Origin: Pocillopora verrucosa
Lineage: Eukaryota; Cnidaria; Anthozoa; Scleractinia; Pocilloporidae
Length of the DNA: 64,000 bases
Assembly (NCBI RefSeq): GCF_036669915.1
Contig: NC_089315.1
Coordinates: 3,188,953-3,252,952 of the forward strand
Direction: 5' to 3'
Positions 51,901 through 61,609 of the stretch are shown here, piece by piece (positions within the stretch are counted from its first letter, which is position 1; each line of letters opens with the position of its first letter). The notes under the pieces are model-generated. The model made no database searches. It was not told the DNA's origin and saw only the letters and a program-made list of their open reading frames with translations. The position numbers and the translations under genes were made by a program.

Positions 51901-53735
51901 TTAAACAACTGATGTTTCATTCTCCATCAAATAATTAAAAAAAGACCAACAACTACTGTAACATTAATTTTTTAGGAAATGTTTGGGCACCTTATCACAC
52001 AGCACTGACTGTTAGGACTTGCTCCTCCCACACCCAGCATCGCTTGATATGCGGAGTTGGCAATTGCAAAGATATGAGGAGGCTGGGATGATTTCTGTGC
52101 CATCTTGTATATTTCTGCAGTCTGACAACAAGGTATGCAAGTTAATAATGTTAGTACTGATTGTATATCTGATCAGACTTAGAATCTTTATCAATGGGAC
52201 CCTTGGGCACTTGAATGTTAAAAATTCAGGCATGAAATAACTCACTTAAGATAATTACCTAATTTTAACCAGAGCTGAGAACCTTAATCTTTGATCTATG
52301 AAGTAGGAACATAGTATGTGTCATTTACAGGTACAAGTCTAGCCGTATACCTTCTTGCAAAAGTTGTATGTAATTAATCCAGATTCTCGAGATAGCAGAA
52401 AACTTGCGTTTTACTTGATTTCCAGGGTGATAGATGTCAATACTCAAGAGAACAAGGCAGACCCCTGGAGCACAGTCCCAGCGAAAAGCAAGGGCGGAGG
52501 GAAGGGTAGAGGGATGGGAAAAAAATTTCCGCACAGCCCCATACTTCATTATGAATACATATATGGGGCTTTATTATTCAATTATTCATCGCCAAGAAGA
52601 TGTGCATGCATAATGAAGTATGGGGCTGTGCGGAATTTTTTCCGAGGGATGTTTTGATCAGCTTCATTTCATTGTTAACATTGTAAACAGTCTGAACTTT
52701 CTGAAATTTTCTTCTGCTAAGAAAACAGAGTCCTTAACTAACATTTGGGAGCCTGCGGTACCGCTTGGTTAGTTCACGTCGTAGAGCGCCGGACTGCCTG
52801 CGGGAGGTTGAGGTTTCAAGCCTTAGACCGAACCATCACTCAGGGTCAAATAACTGAGGAGAATATGCTGCCTTTGCTTTGACGTCGGTAAACGGTTAGA
52901 CATTCTAGTATTTTCTGAGATGGACGATAAGCCGTAGGCCCCGTCTCCTGCCTTGTCTCTGTACTAGTTAGCACGGGACATTAAAGAACCCACACACTTT
53001 CTCGCAAAGAGTGGGAAACGTAGCTACCGATGTTGTGGTGTGGCCTGACTTCATGTGTTTACACAGGCCCCCATTTAAACCAGCTCTGAGCTGAACTGAG
53101 CCAGACTGTTTACATGTCACAAACACATGCTTACATTCACACCCACGCCTACAAAAGTGTTATCTCTGAGATGAAAGAAATTTGAATAAAATTCACTTGC
53201 TAACTGCATGACTGCCCTCTTATCGTCTAATCTTTCATGAAACCCGCAATTAATCGAGCTGGATTAAATTCTCAGGGCTTACATTGAGTTTGAAAACACG
53301 GATGTTGAAGAAGGGGACCAAACAGTTATACCTCTGAACAAGTGTATTTCCTTATTTCCTTAATAAACGGCAAATTCGAAAGTCGATCATAATTTGCTAC
53401 GAATATTCATTCTTACATTTTTGTGGTAAATTTCCAGAGGCTTGAATGGGTTGAGTGCGATAAGAATATCGCCGACGTAGGTCTGTGAATTTTCAAAAAC
53501 ATAAAAGAATTAAACATTGATGAACAAGGAAAATCACGTCAACATAAAGTTAAGCGCATTAACACTCAAAATAATTCGGCTGTTTCTAAATTGAACACGA
53601 GCATTCGCGAGGAAAAATACGCACGTAGATGACATCTTGACTGTATCTGGCTCTCAGTTCGTGAAGAATTATCTCCTCATTCAGTTCAGATAAAGTAGCT
53701 AAATCGTCAGTGCCACCTCTTTTTTGATCATCCAT
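36716..53735 (-). CDS. Unconventional myosin with C-terminal SH2 domain
   Basis: About 31 exons on the minus strand from 53735 to 36931-36716, ~1,062 residues. The motor is complete: [12 protein letters not shown] and [14 protein letters not shown] (exons 53735-53625, 53482-53417), P-loop [10 protein letters not shown] (51445-51343), switch [11 protein letters not shown] (51169-51067), [16 protein letters not shown] (50120-49964), switch [22 protein letters not shown] (47401-47301), [13 protein letters not shown] (43697-43617), converter QTKVFLKYW (42072-41981). An IQ-like neck [20 protein letters not shown] spans 41981/41019. Next come [17 protein letters not shown] (40355-40207), an acidic linker, then an SH2 domain (39351-39253, 38612-38523, 38420-38303): [30 protein letters not shown] with the phosphotyrosine-binding Arg, and [12 protein letters not shown]. 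The tail has [15 protein letters not shown], Asn and Asp runs and PPPLPPKSP. The motor start resembles class III; I see no kinase domain upstream. The SH2 resembles the HSH2D/SH2D2A/SH2D7 type. The final exon may instead splice at 36764. Remaining motor exons: 52121-51991, 49398-49296, 48995-48873, 48568-48460, 48047-47928, 47024-46938, 46542-46477, 45709-45593, 45125-45014, 44514-44441, 44032-43967, 43494-43456, 43340-43255, 42419-42324. Confidence 0.9.
36858..36900 (-). repeat. Coding trinucleotide tract (ATC)n(ATT)n giving Asn and Asp runs
   Basis: Plus-strand ATC and ATT repeats read on the minus strand as about ten AAT (Asn) then six GAT (Asp) codons in the last myosin exon, just before the proline-rich motif. 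The tract is in frame and probably varies in length between individuals. Confidence 0.8.
37420..37632. repeat. ~200-bp TTAACCC..GGGTTAA repeat, copy 6
   Basis: Shows GACCCTTTGCATCCTAAC, TGCCGACAAGGAGAATTTGC, TTTATTCTCATGACCTTAA and TCACCCTCAGGG, in a myosin intron near the 3' end. Confidence 0.75.
38303..39351 (-). other. SH2 domain-coding exons of the myosin gene
   Basis: Three exons (39351-39253, 38612-38523, 38420-38303) joined in phases 2 and 2 encode one SH2 fold of about 80 residues. The start WFHGIISRR supplies the first strand and the alphaA Arg, [10 protein letters not shown] holds the invariant betaB Arg, FGYTLSYR and [18 protein letters not shown] follow as strands C and D, and [11 protein letters not shown] is the last helix. 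The key pocket residues look intact, so binding of phosphotyrosine is expected. The region lies in the same transcript as the motor: the exon before it (39852-39746) ends in phase 2 and joins in frame. Confidence 0.9.
42900..43170. repeat. Structured repeat with GGTGAAAGTGG / CCACTTTGGCG words
   Basis: GTTATTCACCTCAGTGTCGG, TGAAAGTGGTGCATATTTAT and GCAGTAAATATCTAGCACGA followed by TTCACCTCCACTTTGGCGAA form imperfect inverted arms. I associate this pattern with a dispersed anthozoan repeat. It lies in a myosin intron. Confidence 0.6.
45840..46240. repeat. GATTTCGAAATC-word fold-back region
   Basis: GGTCTGAAATCATACGTCGA, GATTTCGAAATCGAACGAAT, TTTGAAATCACAAGTACGAT and TTTTGAAATCGCACGATTCA repeat the same word in both orientations. 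Likely a mobile fragment in a myosin intron. Confidence 0.5.
49090..49215. repeat. Degenerate partial copy of the ~200-bp repeat
   Basis: TTTGTTCTCTTCTCGTGACC, ACTGTGAGGAGAATTAAC and GTCACTCTAGTAGT match the right half of the family. The left half is not recognisable. Confidence 0.5.
50159..50243 (+). repeat. Tandem duplication, ~48-bp period
   Basis: GTAACTGTATTC is followed by CAATATAATTTTATCTCGCAGTG twice in a row, with the copies differing only beside the CCC. Confidence 0.8.
50290..50960. repeat. Degenerate GACT/CTGA tetranucleotide array in a myosin intron
   Basis: About 670 bp of ACTGA, GACTG and GGCTAACTG words, very diverged, between the exons at 51169-51067 and 50120-49964. Stretches of unique-looking sequence interrupt it. 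Confidence 0.7.
51495..51553. repeat. Perfect 59-bp hairpin: 29-bp arms, 1-nt loop
   Basis: CTTGGGCCATCTCAAAAATC TTTCACTAG at 51495-51523 is exactly mirrored at 51525-51553 around a single A. It lies in the myosin intron between the exons at 52121-51991 and 51445-51343. Confidence 0.95.
52508..52650. repeat. Palindromic MITE with ~38-bp arms
   Basis: The left arm AAATTTCCGCACAGCCCCAT..CTTCATTATG and right arm CATAATGAAG..ATGGGGCTGTGCGGAATTTT face each other across about 55 bp. Both arms lie within the myosin intron upstream of the exon at 52121. Confidence 0.88.
52745..53065 (+). mobile_element. tRNA-derived SINE
   Basis: The head has tRNA promoter-like words: GTTAGTTCACGTCGTAGAGCG near box A and GGTTTCAAGCC as box B, 12 nt after CTGCCTGCGGGA. 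The body continues CACTCAGGGTCAAATAACTG, CCGTAGGCCCCGTCTCC, GGGACATTAAAGAACCCACA and CTCGCAAAGAGTGGG, a pattern I associate with dispersed coral and sea-anemone SINEs. It sits in a myosin intron, antisense to the gene. Box A is degraded, so transcription is doubtful. Confidence 0.75.
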
Positions 53736-56700
53736 TTGAGCAAAGTTCTAGAATACCAAACGTTACTTCCTCACCATGGTTTCACCAAACGCATGATCAG
53801 TGTTGATCATTGCGTTACAAAGCAAGTCACGCAGTCTAAGATATCAAGCTTCCGCGTGTACTTCAAGCTCGTAGCACTTGCCTTGCAATACTATCCATAG
53901 TTTAAAGCTTGAGCAAGAGGAATATAGAATCGGATCGTTTTTTTTTTTTTACTTTGAAATCAGCGGAAGGACAGTGGTTAACCCTTTAAACCCTAAGAGT
54001 GACCAACATCTAATGTCTCCATACAGTAATACTGCTGATTAATTTATTACGATCATGAGAAAAAAGGAGATGATCGCTAACCTAGGTAGCTTGGATTTTT
54101 AAAGGAATTCTCCTTGTCAGTACCAAAGGAAATGTATAGGAAAGAGTATGGAGAATATGGATACTGATGTTAGAGTGTAAAGGGTTAACAAATTATCTTC
54201 GCTTTCAGTGAGGATTGCATTGGGGGCATGTTGGACGGAAACGTCTTCTAAGTAAGCTATTCTCTCAATATCCTGAAATGAAAACTTAGTGAACTGGGAG
54301 ACCCATGAATATGTTAGGACAAAGGGAAAAAATTATTCTCTTCAAAAATCTGGAACTGTTGTTTGGCAATGTGACTGGTATAAAATTGTGGTAGTATAGC
54401 CCCTCTTATTATGGTGGCATGGCAAGCACTCGGAACTCTGAATGACTGAAATCCCACCGTAAACTTTTAAAGCACAATGAAGAAGTAAGAGCCCACTTCA
54501 CTCTAACACTTTTACTCGGTATTCAATATAATACTCTTTAATAATATACGAGACATGAAAAACTCGTAGGAAAAAGGTTAACTTCGACGCAAAAGTAAGA
54601 CACAGTGCCACCAAGGGACATATAACAGGAATATATAAAATTCAATGTGAATTGCACAAAGTGCGGAAATATGGTGTAGAAATGATACGTGGAAAACGAA
54701 AAGAACAAGTGCAAATTAAGGGTGCGAAAATACAGTATAAATAAAAAAAGTAGTTCCGCCACAAAACACAGGATCTGTCCCAGAAACTGGTAGTCAGTGC
54801 TAATTGCTATATTACAATTCAATAGCAAGCCAGACTAAGAAACATCAACAATGCCATATGAATGGTCAGCAGAGTCATAGAACACATACGAGACCGACTA
54901 CCTAAAACTTAAAGAAAAACGAAGAAATTAGAAAAGGGAATTATGTATGTAAAAAGTAAGTTATAATTGACATATGAATATCTACAGAAGAAAGAGATTA
55001 TCGAGTAGCCTAGAAATCAGCTACTCCCTTCTTAGAACTAAAAATACTTAGAGCACGACTTGACAGTTGTGACGCATTCCACGTATCAACAATCCTCTTA
55101 AAAAAGCTGAACTGATTTGAAAATGTCTTTCCAAGCATTGTTCTTCTTACGTAGACAATCATCCCTACCCATCAGAGCATCTTTCAACGATTATAAGCTC
55201 GCGATCGTTTATCCGACCAGCCATGTTCGATTTGGAGTTAGAGTGGACGGTGGGGATAGGGGACGGGGAAAGGTACAGTTGGATGTGCTGTTGGTAAACC
55301 TTTATCAAAAAAATTCAGGGTTGGAAAGATATCGAAGAGTGTGAACAAGTAGGTATCCAACACTTGCCCTATATAAGCAGACTATTTCTTTTTGTCTTTT
55401 TCTTTGTTTTGATGTTTTTCAAGCCCTGAAAATTACAAAATGTTCATCCAAAGTTTACAAACAGTTTTTATTCCTTCTACATTGTATACATGATTGTAGC
55501 TAGCTAACAAAAGCGGCTATGTTGGGAATCACCGCAAGAGCATTCCCAAGCTTTGAAAACACAAAATTCCTATTTACAAGGATTGTCATGATCTTCTAGA
55601 GAGTAACAGATTGCATAAAGATTCTCAAAATCTTTAACAATGCAAACCATGTCGGATGGAAAGGAACTGGACTTGCTTCATCAAAGGAAAAAGCTGAAAA
55701 TGCATTACTGCAAGAGGTTGCAAAAATGTGGTACTTTTGTATCAATCAGCAATGTGTGAGTGACGAGTGTGTCTAATATTTTTTACTTATTTACTCATCT
55801 TCTTAACTCATCTTCTTAGAAATTAAGACATTATTCTTGACATGATTTACATTTATAATAAAGCGTAATTAAATTTGAATTACTTCCCACCTTGAATCTC
55901 AAACATCCAAAAAAAAAAAAAAAGAAACCCAAGACCTCAAATTTCATGCCAAATTATTCACTGGGAACTAAAAGAGAAATCAATACTCAGAGTTATTTTG
56001 AATGTCACGAAAATAACATCACAATTTTCCAGACAGAGCCTCCACTTTCAAGAGATAAGTGCTCCTTATAAATATTAAACTACACATTAACTACTATTAA
56101 GTCTATATCAAGTTATTTGTAATGATCATTCCAAAATTTCATCCTGCCTATAACCCATTTTCGCAACAACAAAACCTTACTTACAGTAAATGTGCAGGTT
56201 AAATTCCTTGAAATGATCAAAGTAAGTTTGCAATGCCAAAACAAAGTTCCAAAAAAACTAAATTTACATGTAGTTTTACAGATTGAAACATTCTGCATTT
56301 ATAAATACATGTGACATTGAGCATTGAACTTAATGCTTCAAGAATGAATCAGTAACAAATTGAACGAAAATAATATAGATGGATAAATTTCTGGTTCTAA
56401 CAATTACCACCGAAAAAACAAACTTGAAACACACTGTACTCTTTACAGTGAAGATTTAAATGAATATGGAGACCATTTACAAAAATACTTCTTGTCAATT
56501 AAAGGAATAGCATCACTGAACTTTAAAATAAATTTTTATGATTTATAGTGAACAATAAACATATGTTTTTATAGATACAATACACTAGTTACTAACATTA
56601 ACCTTTGAAGCCCATATAATAAATGTATTATGAGTTTTCCTCACAAATCATGAGAAATAATATTACAAAAAATGCATTTCACCATTCAACAATTCTTGAA

Positions 56701-56898
56701 GACATGCATGCACATGTATATCACAGAATTACTACATTAAATTGTATCAGGGCTTAAAGGTCTTTGCTAACACTCAGTTTACAAAGAATGTCCCTGATCA
56801 CACACATTCAATGATGCAAATTAAAAAGCTAAACAGCTTGGTAATACTAACAGTATTCTAATAACAACTACACTGCAAAAATGTTGTCTTTCAATACA
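53736..56898. other. Intergenic region between myosin start and ABHD17 end
   Basis: Contains the inverted ~200-bp repeat (53979), an exon-like minus-strand stretch at 54283-54196 (acceptor CATTTCAG, then DIERIAYLEDVSVQHAPNAI), and AT-rich ABHD17 3' flank with an AATAAA on the minus strand at 55472-55467. I searched upstream of the myosin for a kinase domain and saw none. Confidence 0.5.
53979..54188. repeat. ~200-bp TTAACCC..GGGTTAA repeat, inverted copy
   Basis: Begins GGTTAACCCTTTAAACCCTA and ends GTGTAAAGGGTTAA, with the internal words in reverse complement (AAGGAATTCTCCTTGTCAG, GATCATGAGAAAAAAGG). It abuts the end of an exon-like stretch at 54190-54283. Confidence 0.8.
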
Positions 56899-59800
56899 TC
56901 AGTTTGTCACCAGCTCATGTTGTATAAATTGTTTCAACCTCTCCAGATATTGACCATACAATTCCACATCATTGTGACCGGCACCTTCTACCCAAAGTGG
57001 CTCCACTGTGCGCGGACATCGCTCATAGATGGCTAAGCCATGTGAGAAATCTATAACTTCATCCTCTGTTCCATGAATGACCAACACTGGTGAAACAATT
57101 TTGGAGACCTTTTCAATACTGCAAAAGGAAAATAAAACCTTATTAATGACAAGTTCATTTGAGTCCACATTCAAATGCTACAAAAGTACCATTTCAAATA
57201 TTTGTTAACGCAAGGCTGGGTACGCCACAAACAAGTAAGACACTCCACAGAGCCACTCTTTCCAAGAGGAAAACAATTAACAAAAACAAGGGCTGGTATG
57301 CAAACTTTGTAATTAACAAAATGTGGCCAAAATCTTTATCTTAAAGCAAAACAAAGAGGCTATTAAGCACATTTTCCCCCAAGCTATGCTTCAATAACAA
57401 AAAGATTGCATACATTTTTATCCCAACTAACTATTGTAACAAAACACAATCGTTCTTTTAGATATTTGTGCTATAAGAAAAAAAACATGTGTCTCACATT
57501 CACATGATTGGATATGATGTAATAATATTGTACATTGTTTGCTCTGAATACTGATATTGCCATGCAACAAAATAGCAATAACAATATTAAAGAAATATTG
57601 GATGTGTGAGTGAAAAAGAAATGACCACTGTATATACATGTTTGTTTGCATGTAACCAGTACATCAAATGGCAAAGATATGGTGTAGCCCTTTAAGGTAA
57701 AAAACAAAGCAAATCAAATGGCATACAGTTTTATTCCAAGAAAATAGTATTCAAATAAAAATAAAAGCTACATCATTATGTCTAGTGACAAAGATAATAT
57801 ATATTAAGTTTTGGTGTCAAGGAAAGCTCACTCTCAAAGTAAAACATTACCAAAACCTCTTTTTAAACCAATAACAGATAAGATATCTGGAAAATATAAA
57901 TTTGGGCTGGCAAAGAATACATTTAATACTTTGAAATTCAATTGACATTACTATCTACTCAAAGATGAAACAAGACTTACTACAGCTTTATGAAAACAAA
58001 AGTATTGAGATTACAATGACTGTTAAAATTTGCCAGCAATAACAAGATGGCTAATTTCTTGTCAAATTGTTTGCTAACTTTTAAATTGCTTTTTTTAACA
58101 GTCAACAATTAAAAATTTTAAAGAGGCACTGTTTAATTCCATAGCACATTGAGCATGGATAATGTTTACACTAACATGCTGCTTAATCAGTTTCTCTGTG
58201 AGTTAAAATTAATACCTTGAAACTATTTTCAAACAATTAATATTTCTCCTTGATCTGCTGGCCAAAAGATAAAACAAATTGTAAAACTGAATTTTTAGAT
58301 GAGGTACCTCAAATTGTAACACATAGATAAGTTAAACATTGTAGTAGGCCTAGGTTTTTTTTCTTTTCTCATCCAACCATCCATGAAATTCAACCTCCGT
58401 TTCACAGGGTTCATACTTAGATGAGTGGCTGTAAAAAATTATGTGTTGGGTACTTCACTTACTAATATTTTATTCAGACTAAATATAATCTAACAGGCTG
58501 TGGCCTTCTCAAACAATAATTTGAGAAATATAATTTTATATGAACAGTATGCAAAGCAATTTCCAATTCTTGATTGAAAGCCTGAATTTTCTTAAAGCTG
58601 TATTAAAATGTATTACCTTGGCAATAGGAGTTAGTGTTTCAAAAAGTGTTTATTTTTAAATCAAATTATTCAACATGTATTAATGCTCACTGCGCCCTTG
58701 ACCTTCTCTTTTACAAAATCAAAGTTTTCACTGATACAACAGCTATATCAGTTATTACTAATGTAACAGAACCTGTTTCAAGTTTTGAAAAAATTGCGAA
58801 ATTGAAACGAAGCAACCAATATATTATCGTCATCTTTCTGAGGTGTTGCTTTTCCTTCCCCTTGAAGTTCAATTTCACTTCAATCACCACAATTTTCAGT
58901 TGCCCTTCAGAGAAACAGGTCTATACAACTATCCAAGTGTTGATTTATTTCCATTTTCTTTTGTAAATGACAATGTAACTAAATTTGTTTTTTTAAAAAA
59001 GTAAACGACGGGTGTTGGCTACAATTTCAACAAAATAAATAATTTCAACTACACAGATTATTTTCTTTGGCACAGAGGACGAACTACAAGCATAAATTCC
59101 TTGATTTTTCGGCACTGCCCAACTAAATACTAATCCCCGGTGGATTGGAAGCACTTCGATTGAGACTTTTCAATAACATTGCATGAATTGAAATGTCTCA
59201 CCTGAATAAGGACACGAAATAAGAAAAAAGTAGAGCTTCATTTGAAAGAACCTTAGAAGAACAGAAAGCGTCAAATGTCATTCAATTCGATAAAAAATTT
59301 GTCTTTTGAGTAAATGTTGGGCGAAAATAAACGATTTTCTGATCACAACGCTCAACTAGTCGCGATTTGAGATAAACTAATTCTATAATCAGAGTTTTGT
59401 AAACTTCTTACCTAGGAAATGCGTCAAAACACCACGTCCTCTTCGTCTCGGGAAAAGCTACTCTCATTCCAGAAGTAAGCGGTGAATGAAGAATGATTCC
59501 TGCACATTCAAATCTCGAAGCCAAATCTACCGTAGGTACAGTGCCAATACTTTGGCCATACACAATTATGTTCTCTGGGCTGATTCCGTACCTCGTTCGC
59601 AATGCTTGCCAAGCGGCATCGATATCGGCGTAAAGATTCTTTTCTGAAGGCTTTCCTTGACTAACACCGTACCCAGAATAATCGTATGAAAATATATTAC
59701 AGTTAATCCTCGATCCGAGACCAACGTAAAAGCTTGACATTTGTCCGAGGTCTACGGCGTTGCCGTGGCTAAAGAGTACGGTGAAGCGAGCGTTCGGAGA

Positions 59801-60055
59801 GCATCTCACGTACATGCAACCGATCTGATTCCCTTTGCTTGTTTTCGCTGTGAAAACCTCGATGCAGTCTAGCTCCTTCTGGCCGTACTGCCACTCGGCT
59901 TTCTCTGTGAGATGAAGCCCGAAAGTTCCATCGCCCAAATCTTGAAGCGAATATGTCGGCTCCGGAGGAAGAAAGGCTAACTTCGCAGCGATTTTTCCCG
60001 GGCAAGGCGGACAGCAAAACAGACAACAAATCTCCGAAAACGAAAGCCCGTTCAT
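56899..60055 (-). CDS. ABHD17: ABHD17 alpha/beta hydrolase (protein depalmitoylase)
   Basis: Two exons: 60055-59412 and 57118-56899, joined in phase 2, giving 287 residues, the normal length for ABHD17A/B/C. The start was placed at [20 protein letters not shown] (60055) because the family begins there; an in-frame ATG lies five codons upstream at 60070. The Cys-rich N-terminus is the palmitoylated membrane anchor. The fold shows [34 protein letters not shown], the nucleophile elbow YGQSIGTVP (Ser), [13 protein letters not shown] (Asp) and [20 protein letters not shown] (His), so the catalytic triad is intact. Known family members remove palmitate from proteins such as N-Ras and PSD-95 at the plasma membrane. 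The 2.3-kb intron and the AT-rich 3' flank (55400-56898) hold no other gene I can support. The three vertebrate paralogues cannot be distinguished. Confidence 0.96.
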
Positions 60056-60725
60056 CTGAAACCCTTTCAAGCTAAAGACAATGGTAGAGATTTAAACAAA
60101 AGGTGGAATCGAGATGAATTTAGATCAATCGTAGGTTCCTTCCATATTCGTGTATATTCCAACGACTAGGTCAAATTTAGATTCGGTTCCAGGTCCTTTG
60201 CGTTGCTAAATTACTGACATCACAAAAGCACCTGTCCCTAGAGACTATGACGTCATTTCGTTCCTGGTGGGAGGAGAGTTTGTTCAAAGCACGTCTCAAA
60301 TGGTTTACTATCCTTGATATTTATCATTAATACCATCAGTAAGAACTTCTGATAATGCAGCAGCAACTATTTAACAATGGAAAATTTTATAAAGACTACT
60401 TCGAGCGAAAAAATTCAAAATGTTCAGACAGGTTGATATTTATTCAGGAAATAGCGATCATTCAACATTCCAACAATGCTCCTTATCCAACGTCATTCTT
60501 TGCTGCTCACGCACCGAACTGATATTTTAAAAATTCCTGACACGAGGTACCGATATATCGTACATTTAATAATTAATAAAATTATCTTGTTTAACCTATT
60601 ATATTTAAGTTAATTTAAAATAAATTACATACTAAATTGTCAGAATTTCTATTTATCAATTACTAATTGATCACATTACTTTTTTTTAAAATAATCATTA
60701 CGAGAAAATGAAATTGAAGTACGTG

Positions 60726-60932
60726 CTAACGTCTGAGGTCGAGGTGTTCTAATTCTAGTATGAGAAATCGACAAGAAGAAATTGATAACGAAATTTGTGC
60801 AGTAACTTTCTGGAGGAGAGAACGAACGAAACCGTAAAAAGGAGCGGCTAAGCCGCAAGAAGTTTGGATCATAAAATTTTGAGAAAAACCGAACCGAACT
60901 TCCGCTGCTTTAAGTTCCTCCTTTGTTTTCAT
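60726..60932 (-). CDS. Unassigned small reading frame between ABHD17 and INTS14
   Basis: An ATG at 60932 opens MKTKEELKAAEVRFGFSQNF..IQTSCGLAAPFYGFVRSLLQ for 68 codons on the minus strand. Composition is plausible for a small membrane-associated peptide, but I recognise no family and it borders repeat sequence. It may be chance. Confidence 0.2.
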   Translation of the reverse strand: MKTKEELKAAEVRFGFSQNFMIQTSCGLAAPFYGFVRSLLQKVTAQISLSISSCRFLILELEHLDLRR

Positions 60933-60989
60933 CGAGCGCCCGGAAAAAAAAAGAGTCGGCTATGCCAGCTGATAAAAAAATTAGATAAT

Positions 60990-61340
60990 TTGGCTTAATC
61001 AAGCGAGTTGATAATGTAAATTTGCCAAAATGTAGGAGTCTCTGTAAAGAGTTTCTGAAGCTGACGTTTCGAGCGTTAGACCTTCGTCCGAGAAATATAC
61101 CGAATAACGGCTGTTTGGTTGTTTGGGAAAGGAGGGATGGAAACCGAACCCAGGAGAGCGGTGCACATCGAGCCAAGGTAAGAAGTTAAAAGAAGTGCCA
61201 ATTGTTAAAAAAGAACGGTGGATACGAAACTTCTTTAGTACTGGGATATGGCTAAGAATGTATTCCCGAGGTAGCAGAATCATCCCTTGAAGGACTGGGT
61301 GGAGTAGTTTGGCTAGAGTTATGCCGCTGAGACCTGAACC
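60990..61340. repeat. Composite repeat with GACGTTTCGAGCGTTAG core upstream of INTS14
   Basis: AGCTGACGTTTCGAGCGTTAG-type core at 61053-61078 is followed by ACCTTCGTCCGAGAAATATA and a long tail ending around TGACCCGGTTTAAG. The reverse frame reads as a long but compositionally repeat-derived ORF, so I do not call a gene here. It occupies the intergenic space between ABHD17 and INTS14. Confidence 0.6.
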
Positions 61341-61519
61341 CTGACCCGGTTTAAGGCGAACATTTATCTCTCTTTATAGCGTATAGACTTCATATATTGA
61401 GACAAAATTCCTGAATTAAAAAATAAATCTATTAGTATGGCAAATGTGTACCCACACCTGTGGTGTCCTATGACGGCGGGGTGAAATCTGGTGCCTATTA
61501 CCAGGCTCTCGCAGTTTTC

Positions 61520-61532
61520 AATATGGCGGCGG
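61520..61532 (+). promoter_or_regulatory. YY1-like element upstream of INTS14
   Basis: AATATGGCGGCGG lies ~80 bp before the INTS14 start codon, at the usual place for a YY1-type downstream promoter element near the transcription start. It suggests a TATA-less housekeeping promoter. Motif match only. Confidence 0.4.
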
Positions 61533-61609
61533 TCTGAGCGATTGAATCGTTCATCGACGTGCCTGCATCTGCCTTCTTTCACTGGTTCTGTACGCGCACA
61601 AATCTCAAA

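Noticed and set aside
54538..54828. 96-codon hydrophobic minus-strand ORF
   Set aside because: Phe/Leu-rich translation of AT-rich DNA with no start context or family match.
53736..56898. Search for an N-terminal kinase domain of a class III myosin
   Set aside because: No kinase motif (HRD, DFG, glycine loop) was seen on the minus strand, so I keep the start at 53735.
57427..57707. Overlapping minus-strand ORFs in the ABHD17 intron
   Set aside because: AT-rich, hydrophobic and unconserved; the intron boundaries are fixed by the two ABHD17 exons.
60999..61283. Long minus-strand ORF upstream of INTS14
   Set aside because: It reads through the GACGTTTCGAGCGTTAG repeat; the open frame is a by-product of the repeat sequence.
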